From Parapedobacter defluvii (GTDB lineage: Bacteria; Bacteroidota; Bacteroidia; Sphingobacteriales; Sphingobacteriaceae), in NCBI RefSeq assembly GCF_014642075.1, contig NZ_BMIK01000003.1:62001-126000 (forward strand): a stretch of 64,000 nt of DNA, read 5' to 3'. This document shows positions 28,380 through 38,040 of this stretch, piece after piece. How positions within the stretch are numbered: position 1 is the stretch's first letter; each line of letters starts with the position of its first letter. The translations under genes were made by a program, and so were the position numbers. The notes beneath the pieces are model-generated. The model was given only the letters and a program-made list of their open reading frames with translations. It had not been told where the DNA came from and did not search any database.

Positions 28380-31079
28380 TTAAGACGCCTTATCTACTGA
28401 TAAGGCTTTATCGATTAAGAACACTAGGTTCTTCCGATGCGCATCGGTTTGGATGTCAGATGAAGCTGCGCCGGCCAATTTCGATTTAATTGCAGTGAGC
28501 GTTGCCAGTGCTGCCGCCTTACTTGCATAATCATAGCCGGTTTTTGCTTCCAAAATACCACTCAATGCAGCTACGTAATCGGTTTGGAGATTCTGACGGA
28601 TCAGGTTAACACTGCCGCCCAAATCCGCATCAAAAATATTCGCTGTCAGATCCTGCATTACTTCTGCCACTGAATATGTGTTACCATATAGACTGCTGTT
28701 GCTGATACGCGAGAGCGTCGTCGGATGCAAGATGTGTGAAAGCGTACTTACCTGCAACGACCGGAACGTATTCTGGGGTTTGTAATCCTCCGTGCTACTG
28801 AAAAAATTGAAGCCCCGGCGTTGGGGTTGCAGGTAGGGAAATAAGGAATAGTCTTCGGCAAAGGCATCCGGTGCATAGATGTATGTACCAAGCAATGCCA
28901 TCGCTTTCTTCTGCAGTTCAAGCGGCACCGGTGTATAAGGTTGCACATCGGTGCGCTGCCCCACAAAGCTGCGGTCTACATATACCCCGCCAATGTAACG
29001 GCTGATGGCAGCCGCCATACTAAAACGTTGGTTATTAAGCTGGCCATACCGCTGCAACAGTTCCTGATAGCTTTGATTAGGTCTGCTAAACCGTTCCTTC
29101 AACTTCGGCATCATGTCATTCACCAGGAGGAAGCGTTCTTCACCATACGTCATCATGTCGTTGGAATGATCGTTGACATTCACACGGGGGTCGATGGCCT
29201 TGCCCGGGCTGCGCATGTCGTCGGCATCGTTGCCAAAAGCCAGTTGAGGGTCGGTACTGCGGCTCAGGATTTTATCCAAGCCTTTTTCCTCCTCTGCCAG
29301 AGAAAACGGCGTGTAACCATACTCAATTGCCCAGATGTCATAAGGGCCTGCTTTTGTCGTATAGTAATCCCCCTGCTTGCTGCGGTCCCGGCTTACGTTG
29401 ATGGCCGGATAGTCCATCACTGACCCTTGCAGTCCGATCTTCCGCGTCAACTTGGTATCGTGCAGCTGTTCGGGACTTAACATCTGGCTGGCTTTCATGT
29501 TGTGGTTCAAACCCAATGTATGGCCCATTTCATGCATAATCAGGTAGTACAGGAATTGCTTGTGCATCTCTTTGACCGTGGCTGCCTGTTTGGCCCCACC
29601 AGCGTCCGCATCCAGGGTCTCTACCACAGCCATACCGGTCTGGAACTGCATGCTTAGCTCATTGGCAAGGTTACACATCGCCATCCGGTTCACCTGCGAA
29701 TGGTGTACATATTCCGATTGTGCAGCTGCCGCCTGTTCGGGATGTTCCCAAGGCAATGAACCCAGGGCTGAAACACCACCATTGAACAAATCATCGTAAA
29801 TGGGCGTTCCGGCTCCCGACTTCCATTCCACGGTAATATCCGCACCCAAGATCTGTCCGGTCAGCGGATTGAAAAAGCTCGGGCCAATGGCACCGTAACT
29901 GGGACTGCTTGATGATTTCCAACGGATTACATTATACGCGATGTCTGCAGGGTCCCAATCAGCATCATCCGGCATTTCTTTCATGACAACAGCGTTTTTA
30001 AAGCCCGCCGCTTCAAATGCTTCATTCCATTTCTCGCCTGCCTCTTTGATAATCGGCCTGTATTCAATCGGTGTCGTATTTTCTATCCAGAATACAATCG
30101 GTTCAACAGGCTCACTGATCTTCGCATTCGGATTTTTCTTCTCCAGGTGCCAACGGCTGATAAAATCCCGGTACGGCGCGGGGGAAATCGACGTCAGGTC
30201 GTCCACTTCGGCTCCAAAATATCCTACACGTGGGTCATCCCGCCTGGGTCGGTAATTGTTCTGTGGGACCTCTAAAAATGAATGCTGCATCCGGACCGTT
30301 ACATACCGGGCATCTGTAATGTCCTTTCCGCCCCCATTCATCGGCATGGGATTGTCGTACGCAAGCCGCACGACGATGTCCGTGTTTTTTGGAAACGACC
30401 GTACCGTATCGTAACTTGATTTCGAGACATTCAGGTTTCCCAAATTAAATACAGCGCCCGGCGGAATTCCCGGGGGCATTGTTGGCTTTACCTGATCCAG
30501 CTTATCGCTGATGAACAGCCCATCAATCGGGATTAGATAGCCCGCACTGTCCGAAGCAGCGATCTTTTCTGAATAAAAGACGGCATCGGCTACGTCCGCA
30601 TTGGCTGCCTTACTCACCGGATTATCGGGATCGTAGTAAAACGATGTATTCTTCCGTAAAAATTCAATCCGATCGTTATTCTTGCGGATGCTGAACAGCC
30701 AGGTATCACGAATCATATTCTGGTTCAGAAACAAGGCTGTGGGTCCACCCATCGAGAAGCTTTGGTAAATAAAATCTTTACCCAACTGCCCTTTTTCGAG
30801 GTAGAGCTGCAAACTTGCGGTGGCCGTGTCTCGATAGAGGGTAAAGAGTCCGTCTACCTTCTTACTTGTCTTGACTTTATCCTCAATCGAAGGCTTTTCA
30901 GGCTTCTTTTTAACGGAGTCTGCCGCCGCTTTCTTTGTACTGTCAGGCGGTGCTACTTTTGTGGTGTCCGGTTGTTTTTTGATTGATGTATCCTGCAAGG
31001 CATACATCCGTAGACTACCCGTGGCGGGCGAAGCAGAAAATAGACTGCCCGCTATAGTCAATAGCCATACATACTTCAT
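28380..31079 (-). CDS. Secreted zinc-dependent metalloprotease (DUF5117/DUF4953 type)
   Basis: 899 residues with an N-terminal signal peptide (to about residue 22), then a K/D/P-rich linker of ~50 residues. The zinc site HEMGHTLGLNH gives HExxHxxGxxH with H516, E517, H520 and H526, the metzincin-like motif of this Bacteroidota family; the upstream DUF5117-like part contains NDRIEFLRKNTSFYYDP. The likely location is periplasm or surface. Substrate is unknown. It follows the CHAT gene after 144 bases on the same strand, with no clear vegetative or sigma-motif promoter in that gap, so partial readthrough from the CHAT operon is possible. Confidence 0.85.
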   Translation of the reverse strand: MKYVWLLTIAGSLFSASPATGSLRMYALQDTSIKKQPDTTKVAPPDSTKKAAADSVKKKPEKPSIEDKVKTSKKVDGLFTLYRDTATASLQLYLEKGQLGKDFIYQSFSMGGPTALFLNQNMIRDTWLFSIRKNNDRIEFLRKNTSFYYDPDNPVSKAANADVADAVFYSEKIAASDSAGYLIPIDGLFISDKLDQVKPTMPPGIPPGAVFNLGNLNVSKSSYDTVRSFPKNTDIVVRLAYDNPMPMNGGGKDITDARYVTVRMQHSFLEVPQNNYRPRRDDPRVGYFGAEVDDLTSISPAPYRDFISRWHLEKKNPNAKISEPVEPIVFWIENTTPIEYRPIIKEAGEKWNEAFEAAGFKNAVVMKEMPDDADWDPADIAYNVIRWKSSSSPSYGAIGPSFFNPLTGQILGADITVEWKSGAGTPIYDDLFNGGVSALGSLPWEHPEQAAAAQSEYVHHSQVNRMAMCNLANELSMQFQTGMAVVETLDADAGGAKQAATVKEMHKQFLYYLIMHEMGHTLGLNHNMKASQMLSPEQLHDTKLTRKIGLQGSVMDYPAINVSRDRSKQGDYYTTKAGPYDIWAIEYGYTPFSLAEEEKGLDKILSRSTDPQLAFGNDADDMRSPGKAIDPRVNVNDHSNDMMTYGEERFLLVNDMMPKLKERFSRPNQSYQELLQRYGQLNNQRFSMAAAISRYIGGVYVDRSFVGQRTDVQPYTPVPLELQKKAMALLGTYIYAPDAFAEDYSLFPYLQPQRRGFNFFSSTEDYKPQNTFRSLQVSTLSHILHPTTLSRISNSSLYGNTYSVAEVMQDLTANIFDADLGGSVNLIRQNLQTDYVAALSGILEAKTGYDYASKAAALATLTAIKSKLAGAASSDIQTDAHRKNLVFLIDKALSVDKAS

Positions 31080-31223
31080 AAGATTTAGTTAAAAAAGTGA
31101 TACCATTCATGTGCGAGTAACGGTGTCAATCCTACGCATTTTAGATAAGACGCCGCTACGCTAGTTTTGTTGCGTACGAACATCGTAAATTATGACATCA
31201 ATCCTTGTAACATTACTGTTTCA

Positions 31224-34200
31224 TTAAGCAGCCTTCTGCTGTTTTCTCCGTTTGATAAATACGGTCCCGGCTACCCCAACCACCAACAGCCCTAAGCTCC
31301 AATACAGCCATGCGTAACTTTTATAAAGTGGTTCCGCATCGCCAATCAGTGCCAGTCCGGCCCAATAATAAGGATGAGATAACCGGCCTGCATGTTGATG
31401 CATCAATTTCAGTTTTGCATTCCGTAAGGCGGTGCTTTTGCTTTCGCCATTTTTCAAATTTTCATAGAATACGGTGATAATGTCTGTACTCGACTGTTCA
31501 TCAATCTTCCAGAGGCTCATCACCACACTGGGACAGCCGGCATACATAAAACTATGGGCCAATGATACGACTCCTTCACCGTTGCGCCATGCCCCGGCAC
31601 CCGTTTCGCAGGCAGTCAATACCGCCAACTCGGCACGTAACTGCATTGCATAGATTTCGTAGGTATACAAATAGCCATCATCCGCATCGATCCCGTCATC
31701 GGACATGGATTTTGCAAAGAACAAGCGGGATTCCAATGGTGCCAAGTTATTCACTTCGGCATGTGTACCCAAATGCAGCACATGGTATTGCGGCGCAAGA
31801 CGTTTAAACGTATTTTCCTGCGCCTCCTGTTCGGCAAACAGATCGTGCTGAAAAAGTTGTCCGATGCGCTGTGCAGCCCGTAGGGCGAAAGGCTGCCGAT
31901 ACAGGAAGAAGTAATCCTCATTCTCGAACGTTTGGCCGGTTAGTGATTTCCGGTAGTTAGCTTTCATCTCATCGGTAAAAACCGGAGCGAAAAGTAATGC
32001 TTTGAATTTATGCTGTGCGCGGTACGCTGCTTTCAACTGCAAGGCACTTGCTGCTGAGAGCAGGTATGATATGTCGTATTTACGGATGAGATAAGGCATA
32101 TCAGCGAACGACTTCTGCCCACCGTGCGTGATGAGTATTTCAAAATTAAGATAATACAGATCTGCGTCCGGTATAATCAGCAGCCTGTCAGTAGAAAAAT
32201 AAGCTGCTACCGGCTGGATCAGTGCTTCATAAAGCCGGTATGCGGGCCCAACAAAGTCCTGCGCTTCTACCCTATGTAACATCCTAAGGGACGCTACATC
32301 TGCCAACACACTCCGTTCAACACGATGAACATGGAAAGATTCAGGTGTAAGCACATAAATAAATACGGACTGATCGGTCGCTGCGTACTCAAGCAGGGTT
32401 TCACCGCCTGTCAATAAGCGGGCGCGGATATCATCTAATGTGGGGGGTGCCAGCTCGGTTCTCCGCATGATCAGTTGGTCGCCTGCACTCCGCAAGCTAT
32501 CCTGAAATACCCGGTAGCGTTCGGCTTCGGCGGATAGCAGCGTCAGCAGCGAATCGTTCCTCGCGCTGTTCAGGTATTGTTGGTTCAGGGCGGTGATCCG
32601 GCTCCGGAATACCCGGTCTCGTTGGGTGGAAGCTTCTTTCGCCATGCTAGAAGCGTCTACCAGCATATTATTGGCCGCAAGCCGGAGCAGGAGCGCTTTG
32701 CTACGCTCTGCATAGCCGAAACCGCGGATATTGAAAGCCTCGTCCTTTCCGTACCGGGACATTTCCCAGCATGCCTGCATTGCGTATGAATAAATCCGCT
32801 TGTTAACATCTGCCAAATCAATCAGTGCTGCCTGCGTCCGGAATGCATGAAGGTTTTCGGATACAAATGCCGAATAGTGATCTGCAAGGATAAGCAGCAT
32901 TTCCAGCCATTTCGTTTGGCCGGATTGATGGAATAACTGTGTCAATACCTCCATCCGCTGTTGAATATAAACCAATGTATTGTAGCTGAAAGGTAAGCGC
33001 TGAAACCAACTACCGACACGATCGGGTAATTCATCTACCCCTACTAATTCGGCAAACACGTCATCCGATAATTCGAGTGCGTCAACAGGGCGGTGAGCCT
33101 TCAGGTAGGTTTCACACAGTCTGTGAAGGACCTGTGCAACGGCATCGTTACCTTTCGGATACAGTATCCGTATAGCGGCCAGTACCTCACGCTGCATGGC
33201 CAACGCTTCTTCAAACTGTCCCGACTCATTCAATACCTGGGCGAGATTCTGCTTAGTGAGCAAGGCAAGTTCCGTATCAGCAGCTTTTGCTTTTCGATAC
33301 CGCTGCCAAGCGGTTCTATACAGAAGACCTGCCTCGTTAAACCGCTCCTGTTTGAGATACAGATCTCCAAAAAACGTTTCCACATAGGCCAGCCCTAACA
33401 CATCGTCTGGCGCACGGCGTTTCTGCAATGCATAAGCTCGGTCAAAAAGCTGCTCGGCCTCATCGTACTGCCCGATCTTCAGCTTGATCACAGCCAAATC
33501 CACCCAGACTTTCACCATCCCGATACCATCCTCGCCATAGGTTTCGAGCAACAGTTTACTCCCCTTTTCCAAATAGGCCTGCGAAAGGAATGGTTCATGC
33601 ATATAATTGTAAAGAGTTCCCAGGTTTTGGTAAGCCGCGGCCAGTGAAAACCGGTTTTCGGATTGGATGAAGTTTCGGTACTGTATATCCACCGCTCTTT
33701 GGCGATGATACAGCGCTTCGTCATACTGCCTAAGTGCCTCGTAAATAATAGCCAGGCTATTGTGTACAATCCCCATATTGGGATGATCCGGGGGGTAGTG
33801 CTTTTCAGTGACCTGCTGAAAAGCCTTCCCATCGGCCAAAGCCTGTTCAAAATTCTCACTGTACCGACTGATGAAAAAAAGCGTTTGCCAGATCATCGTC
33901 ATATCCGCACCGTCTTCCCCTTCCAGCAATCGGTTCAGCCGATAAGCCTTTTCGGCATATTGCCTCGCTTCGCCATACCGTTCTTCAATCAGGTACATGA
34001 CGGCGATGTGATTGTACAGGTGCACATAATGGCGGTTAGGCGATTCTGTTCCCCGGATTTCCGCTTCTGCCCTTTCGAAGTAGGCTGCGGCTTTCTTCAG
34101 CTCGTAAAGCTGGGTATGGAGCTGCCCCATCCGACTGAACGCCGCAATGCGCGCAACATTCCCTTTGGGCAAACGGGCCATCTCTAAAAAAGCGGTATCC

Positions 34201-34463
34201 ATCAGTCTTACGGCGTCTTCCAATCCTTTCTGGGTCCAAACGACCAGCGCGTGTTGTGAATAGGCCAGCAACAGGCTATCCGCCTTTCCCGCCGACCGAA
34301 AACAGGCGATTGCGTGCAAGCCATATTCGTTAGCTTGGTCTAACTTATTTTCGCGGTATAATCGGAAAGCCCGGTTGTAATTATCTCCACAATCCTGCGC
34401 GGGCGCTGCATAGCTGGCCATGAAAACCAAACAACCAATTAAAAGCGCCCTGTCCATCGTCAA
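31224..34463 (-). CDS. TPR-CHAT protein (caspase-like protease domain), exported and membrane-anchored
   Basis: 1079 residues. Signal peptide (cleaved near residue 22, ..APAQDCG), then a long array of tetratricopeptide repeats to about residue 500 (for example YDEALYHRQRAVDIQYR, YDEAEQLFDRAYALQKR), a helical linker, and a C-terminal CHAT domain. The caspase-type dyad is visible: His901 in HLGTHAEV and Cys952 in LTACETGAG. A transmembrane helix (about 1048-1067) and a basic tail RRKQQKAA close the protein, so TPR and protease face the periplasm. The start overlaps the stop of the preceding TPR gene by four bases (ATGA). The second ATG at 34457 is an alternative start. CHAT proteases are activated by partner signals in known systems; substrate here is unknown. 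Confidence 0.88.
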   Translation of the reverse strand: MTMDRALLIGCLVFMASYAAPAQDCGDNYNRAFRLYRENKLDQANEYGLHAIACFRSAGKADSLLLAYSQHALVVWTQKGLEDAVRLMDTAFLEMARLPKGNVARIAAFSRMGQLHTQLYELKKAAAYFERAEAEIRGTESPNRHYVHLYNHIAVMYLIEERYGEARQYAEKAYRLNRLLEGEDGADMTMIWQTLFFISRYSENFEQALADGKAFQQVTEKHYPPDHPNMGIVHNSLAIIYEALRQYDEALYHRQRAVDIQYRNFIQSENRFSLAAAYQNLGTLYNYMHEPFLSQAYLEKGSKLLLETYGEDGIGMVKVWVDLAVIKLKIGQYDEAEQLFDRAYALQKRRAPDDVLGLAYVETFFGDLYLKQERFNEAGLLYRTAWQRYRKAKAADTELALLTKQNLAQVLNESGQFEEALAMQREVLAAIRILYPKGNDAVAQVLHRLCETYLKAHRPVDALELSDDVFAELVGVDELPDRVGSWFQRLPFSYNTLVYIQQRMEVLTQLFHQSGQTKWLEMLLILADHYSAFVSENLHAFRTQAALIDLADVNKRIYSYAMQACWEMSRYGKDEAFNIRGFGYAERSKALLLRLAANNMLVDASSMAKEASTQRDRVFRSRITALNQQYLNSARNDSLLTLLSAEAERYRVFQDSLRSAGDQLIMRRTELAPPTLDDIRARLLTGGETLLEYAATDQSVFIYVLTPESFHVHRVERSVLADVASLRMLHRVEAQDFVGPAYRLYEALIQPVAAYFSTDRLLIIPDADLYYLNFEILITHGGQKSFADMPYLIRKYDISYLLSAASALQLKAAYRAQHKFKALLFAPVFTDEMKANYRKSLTGQTFENEDYFFLYRQPFALRAAQRIGQLFQHDLFAEQEAQENTFKRLAPQYHVLHLGTHAEVNNLAPLESRLFFAKSMSDDGIDADDGYLYTYEIYAMQLRAELAVLTACETGAGAWRNGEGVVSLAHSFMYAGCPSVVMSLWKIDEQSSTDIITVFYENLKNGESKSTALRNAKLKLMHQHAGRLSHPYYWAGLALIGDAEPLYKSYAWLYWSLGLLVVGVAGTVFIKRRKQQKAA

Positions 34464-35212
34464 TGCAACTGTTTCAGCAATTCCTGCGCACGTTCATCAC
34501 CAGCAATACGTTCCAACAACGAAACTGCGTTTTTCCGTTGGCCGGTATGGAGGTAACAAAGAGCCAAATACCAAGTGGCCTCCTTATGATAGGAAGCATT
34601 GCGGTCACCGGCTACTTCCATCAGCTGTTCTTTTGCACGGTCCATGTCACCGAGCTCCATGTACGCGATGCCCATGTAATATTGCAAGGTATCGGTGGTT
34701 CCGGATGCCTTGGCAACCGAGTGCCACTTTTTCAACGCATCATTATACGCACCCTCTTTATAACTGATCATGCCATCATAGAACAAATAGCGCAGGGTGT
34801 CAGCACTACCCATTTCCACCGGTAATCCCACATCCGGCACAAAGTATGCATGGTACAACCGTTCGCTCGAAGGGGTCGAAAACCAAATCCACCAGATTCC
34901 GGCCAAAACCAATAACGCTACCGATGCGGCCACCCATCCTACCCGGTAAGGTATCAGTCGCCTGCCTACCGTTGCCCGTTCCTTACTTTGCCCTATCTCC
35001 GCGTGATAGGCATCTAACTGCTCTTCGAGATTTGCCTCTCGGATACCGATCAAAAGTGCCTTTACTTCTGCAACCTTAGACCGGAATCCGGGTTCTTCGC
35101 TCAGCCGCCGTTCGAATGCGTCCAATTGGTCGGGCGGCATTTCACCACTTAGGTAACTTGCGATCAGCGCAAGTTCTTCTTCCGGCAAGTTGTGTGACGG
35201 TCTTTTTTCCAT
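34460..35212 (-). CDS. Membrane TPR protein in anti-sigma factor position
   Basis: 250 residues: a cytoplasmic N-terminus of about 88 residues (EEELALIASYLSGEMPPDQLDAF, resembling the helical start of anti-sigma factors but without zinc-binding cysteines), one transmembrane helix (about 91-113), and a periplasmic part with three or four tetratricopeptide repeats (FYDGMISYKEGAYNDALKKW, YMGIAYMELGDMDRAKEQL). It overlaps the sigma gene by one base and the CHAT gene by four. I infer that it binds the sigma factor in the cytoplasm and the CHAT protein's TPRs outside. Confidence 0.7.
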   Translation of the reverse strand: MEKRPSHNLPEEELALIASYLSGEMPPDQLDAFERRLSEEPGFRSKVAEVKALLIGIREANLEEQLDAYHAEIGQSKERATVGRRLIPYRVGWVAASVALLVLAGIWWIWFSTPSSERLYHAYFVPDVGLPVEMGSADTLRYLFYDGMISYKEGAYNDALKKWHSVAKASGTTDTLQYYMGIAYMELGDMDRAKEQLMEVAGDRNASYHKEATWYLALCYLHTGQRKNAVSLLERIAGDERAQELLKQLH

Positions 35213-35781
35213 TATCTCGTTTCCTCCTTTAACACCTGTTCACGCAGTTGCTTTAAACAGCGGTACTTATTGTTCTTCGCACTGGTCTCCGTCCAGTTGA
35301 ATACTTCCGCAATTTCACGCAGGCTTTGCTTACGGAAATAAAACCGGCCAAGCAGTTCCCTGCAACGCGCGCCCAAATACTTATATTGTTTTTTCACGGT
35401 ATTGATGTATGCATCGGTTTCATCTGCATACTCCTCCGAAACCCTATCAGATCCGGACTCCTCATCAACCGATACCTTATATTTATTTTTATTCTTCCGT
35501 AATTCATCAATCCACTTATTTTTCCCCACTCGCATAAGATAGGCGGCGAATTCCTCCTCGTCGCGGGGTGCAAACCGATCAGTTTGCACGTTTCGCCACA
35601 CAGCCAAGAAGGCTTCTTGATAGATATCCTTAGCGTCATCGGAAGAACCATTGTTCCGTACAATGTATAACTCCAACGGCTTGTAATTCGTAGTATAAAG
35701 GACGTTAAGTATACGCTCCTCATCGGATTTCAGACGCTCAGTGAGTGACGGTCTTAATTGCCGGGAACCAGGCTGATTCAT
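35212..35781 (-). CDS. RNA polymerase ECF-type sigma factor
   Basis: 189 residues. Region 2 lies near residues 25-95 (YIVRNNGSSDDAKDIYQEAFLAVWRN-type block and LMRVGKNKWIDELRK), region 4 near 130-185 (LREIAEVFNWTETSAKNNKYRCLKQL helix-turn-helix). A 30-residue acidic linker joins them. No region 3, hence ECF/group IV. First gene of the sigma-TPR-CHAT operon. The bipartite motif at 35931-35959 lies about 150 bases upstream, which suggests it transcribes its own operon and the four other genes that carry the motif. Confidence 0.9.
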   Translation of the reverse strand: MNQPGSRQLRPSLTERLKSDEERILNVLYTTNYKPLELYIVRNNGSSDDAKDIYQEAFLAVWRNVQTDRFAPRDEEEFAAYLMRVGKNKWIDELRKNKNKYKVSVDEESGSDRVSEEYADETDAYINTVKKQYKYLGARCRELLGRFYFRKQSLREIAEVFNWTETSAKNNKYRCLKQLREQVLKEETR

Positions 35782-35930
35782 ATGGTCTCCAAAAGTTTTC
35801 CGGCTAATTTAAATTTAATTCTTCATAATTCTATTTCTTAATTAAAACACAGGGTATAAAAAATAAAAAGCCCCTATTTCTGTGAATATATCCGTCTTGA
35901 CATCTTATATCTCTTTTTGTATATATCCTT

Positions 35931-35959
35931 ATAATCGTTAAATCTTAAAAAGGTCATCA
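35931..35959 (-). promoter_or_regulatory. Putative sigma-factor promoter, site E (sigma-TPR-CHAT operon)
   Basis: Minus strand TGATGAC (35953-35959), 15 bases starting CTTTTTAAGA, then CGATTAT. The TGA of the motif is also the stop codon of the serine hydrolase gene. The predicted leader to the sigma start is about 145 bases. Confidence 0.55.
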
Positions 35960-37141
35960 AAATTGATCGATATCCTGCCAAGGGATCCCACCATCGAACG
36001 TTATGTAGTTAACGATTCCGATAAAACTATTCAACCCGTTTTCTGGAGTCGGCTGACGGCGTCCGTTAGCGGTTGCGGCGATACAGATGCCATTACCGTT
36101 GCGGTAGAGTATCGCAAACGTGCCGGGCAGGCTACCCCACCAAAACCATTCATCACCCTCCACCACCCATCCGCAGCCAAAATGCCATCCCCAGCCAATG
36201 CTTGCTGGGGTTGTCGATGTCATGGTCGCTATTGCATTCGCATCCAACAGATCGGGGCGCGTCGGCAAGCCATCTACCGCATTGGCAAAGCGCAATAGAT
36301 CGGTGGGCGTACTGAGCCAACCCATGGCTCCATTGCCCCGGGTAAACTGTGTGTAATCGTAAACGTAGTCGGTATCTCCCCCTTGGCCGTAATACTTCAC
36401 TTCGTCTGCCTGTCGGTCTGCGAGTAATGCACCCGCAATGGTCGTTTTTTCCGCTCCTACCTGATCCAACAGCTCACTTTTCACGTATTGCTCATACGAG
36501 ATCCCACTGGTTTTTTCGATGATCCGGGCCAACAGCATGTAGCCGAAGTTACTATAAGCAAAGGCTGATCCCGGTGCTTTGGACAATGCCAGGTTATCCA
36601 ACGTCCAGTTGATGACATCGGTTGTGTTCAGGTTCTTGTCGAAAAAAGCGGGGTCATTATCCTGGCCCCAACCACCGATGGTATGGTGCAACAAGTCGCT
36701 GAGTGTGATGGCCGTCACGTAGGTTTTGTAGGGTTGGGTACCATATTCCGTACCCAATATCCCACTCGTTCCAAAAACTTTTTGATTGATAGAAAGCTTA
36801 CCATCCTGAATCAGTTTCATAACGGCGGCTGACGTGATCAGCTTGCTTACACTGGCTATGCGAAACCGTGAGTCAACAGTCACTTCCGCACCGCTTTCTT
36901 TATCGGCAAGGCCATATCCCTTCCGGTAGACCAGTTTGCCGTTTTTGCTCACGGCAAGGGAGACACCGGGGAAACCATTGTCTGAGAGGAATTTTTCCAT
37001 CCGCTGATCTACTTCTGCAATCGGTGTTTGTGCGTCTTCTTTTTCCAGAGGGGGCTCGTTGTCTTTTGAACAAGATGCCAATACGAGGACTACCGCGAGG
37101 ACCGATAGCCATGTGCGAAATGTTGTTGTTATTGTTGCCAT
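35957..37141 (-). CDS. Serine hydrolase, class C beta-lactamase-like lipoprotein
   Basis: 394 residues. Lipobox LASC (Cys24) followed by SKDNE. The penicillin-binding/beta-lactamase fold shows the SxxK motif at Ser97-Lys100 (ASVSKLIT), a YxN motif in FAYSNFGYML, and HFGCGW near residue 342 at the place of the third motif. Related enzymes are DD-peptidases, esterases or beta-lactamases; which one cannot be told. Its promoter region and first codons are duplicated upstream of the barrel gene at 38041. Carries motif A. Confidence 0.88.
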   Translation of the reverse strand: MATITTTFRTWLSVLAVVLVLASCSKDNEPPLEKEDAQTPIAEVDQRMEKFLSDNGFPGVSLAVSKNGKLVYRKGYGLADKESGAEVTVDSRFRIASVSKLITSAAVMKLIQDGKLSINQKVFGTSGILGTEYGTQPYKTYVTAITLSDLLHHTIGGWGQDNDPAFFDKNLNTTDVINWTLDNLALSKAPGSAFAYSNFGYMLLARIIEKTSGISYEQYVKSELLDQVGAEKTTIAGALLADRQADEVKYYGQGGDTDYVYDYTQFTRGNGAMGWLSTPTDLLRFANAVDGLPTRPDLLDANAIATMTSTTPASIGWGWHFGCGWVVEGDEWFWWGSLPGTFAILYRNGNGICIAATANGRRQPTPENGLNSFIGIVNYITFDGGIPWQDIDQF

Positions 37142-37194
37142 GAGTTGGATGTTATTTTTATTTATACCGGTAGATTTAAAAAAAGGTCATCAAA
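37108..37194. repeat. 87-base duplication, copy A (promoter and first codons of the serine hydrolase)
   Basis: Matches 38709-38794 with about seven substitutions and one indel (about 91% identity). It covers the sigma-type motif, the leader and the first 11 codons. Confidence 0.85.
37165..37192 (-). promoter_or_regulatory. Putative sigma-factor promoter, site A (serine hydrolase)
   Basis: TGATGAC (37186-37192), 16 bases starting CTTTTTTTAA, then CGGTA (37165-37169). ATG at 37141. Confidence 0.55.
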
Positions 37195-37325
37195 ATCGGG
37201 CAATGTTCCGGGGCGTCTTTCCGAATGTGATGTGGTCCAGGACATCTCAAGGTAACAGGGAAAAAAGAGCGCCCTTCCGGGTAGCTCATGTTTACCTTTT
37301 CGCTGTCTTTTGTTTGCATGGACCA

Positions 37326-38024
37326 TTATCTTACCGAACTTTGCATTTGTGAAAGGCCGGTGACAGCCGCTGGGTTGATTTCCAATATTTTTGTGGTTTT
37401 AGCCGTGATATCAAGTGAGTTTACGCGTTCCGAAATCCCGTCCTCGTCATGTGTTATGCGAGCCTCTCCTTCTTTGATAAATTGTATTCCACCGTTGCTG
37501 TTGTCCACATTGATGAATGCCATTTTGAAATCTTTGATGGAAGAGCCCTCCAGGATACCCGAGTACAGGTAAGCAAATATCGCTGAATTGGTTCCGCTCG
37601 TCGAAATTTCCATCGCATATACCGTAAAATGGCTGCCTGAACCGGATATGGCAGCAATCGTACTTTCACTGTTACCGGGGCCTTGCTTGCTTGCCACTTT
37701 CAATGTAAAATCATTTTTGTTCAACGAAGAGAAGCTGTATCTCCCATCTGCAAAACGGTGTCCAACTTCATATTCACCTGCACTTGTGATGTTGGTTTTA
37801 AGCAACATAATAGGGCTTATATGATAAATGCCGGTGATGTCTGGCGGATTGATTCCTTCGTGGATGGGCATGCCCATTTCTTTGAGTACATTAAGGTAGT
37901 TGCCCGGAATAATTTCTTGGATTTTCTTTTCCTGAATTTCTTCTTTCTGAGCAGATTCGTCATCTTTTTTGCAGCCTATCATCATGAGTATGGACAGGCA
38001 TAGTACAAGTTTGATTGTTTTCAT
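37326..38024 (-). CDS. Lipoprotein of unknown function
   Basis: 232 residues; lipobox MIGC (Cys18) followed by KKDDESAQKEE, a surface-export-like tail. The body is mostly beta strands (GRYSFSSLNKNDFTLKVASK, SGSHFTVYAMEIS) without a family I recognise. It is 16 bases after the barrel gene at 38041 and so belongs to the same transcript from motif B. The 184-base gap below it contains copy A of the duplication and site A. Confidence 0.7.
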   Translation of the reverse strand: MKTIKLVLCLSILMMIGCKKDDESAQKEEIQEKKIQEIIPGNYLNVLKEMGMPIHEGINPPDITGIYHISPIMLLKTNITSAGEYEVGHRFADGRYSFSSLNKNDFTLKVASKQGPGNSESTIAAISGSGSHFTVYAMEISTSGTNSAIFAYLYSGILEGSSIKDFKMAFINVDNSNGGIQFIKEGEARITHDEDGISERVNSLDITAKTTKILEINPAAVTGLSQMQSSVR

Positions 38025-38040
38025 GTCCGTATGGATTTAG

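Noticed and set aside
31180-31206. Possible sixth copy of the sigma-type motif before the metalloprotease gene
   Set aside because: On the minus strand it reads TTGATGTCATAATTTACGATG: one mismatch and a spacing of about 8 instead of 15-16 bases.
36605-36625. TTGATGACATCGG in the serine hydrolase gene
   Set aside because: It lies inside coding sequence on the plus strand and lacks the CGATA-type element at the required distance.
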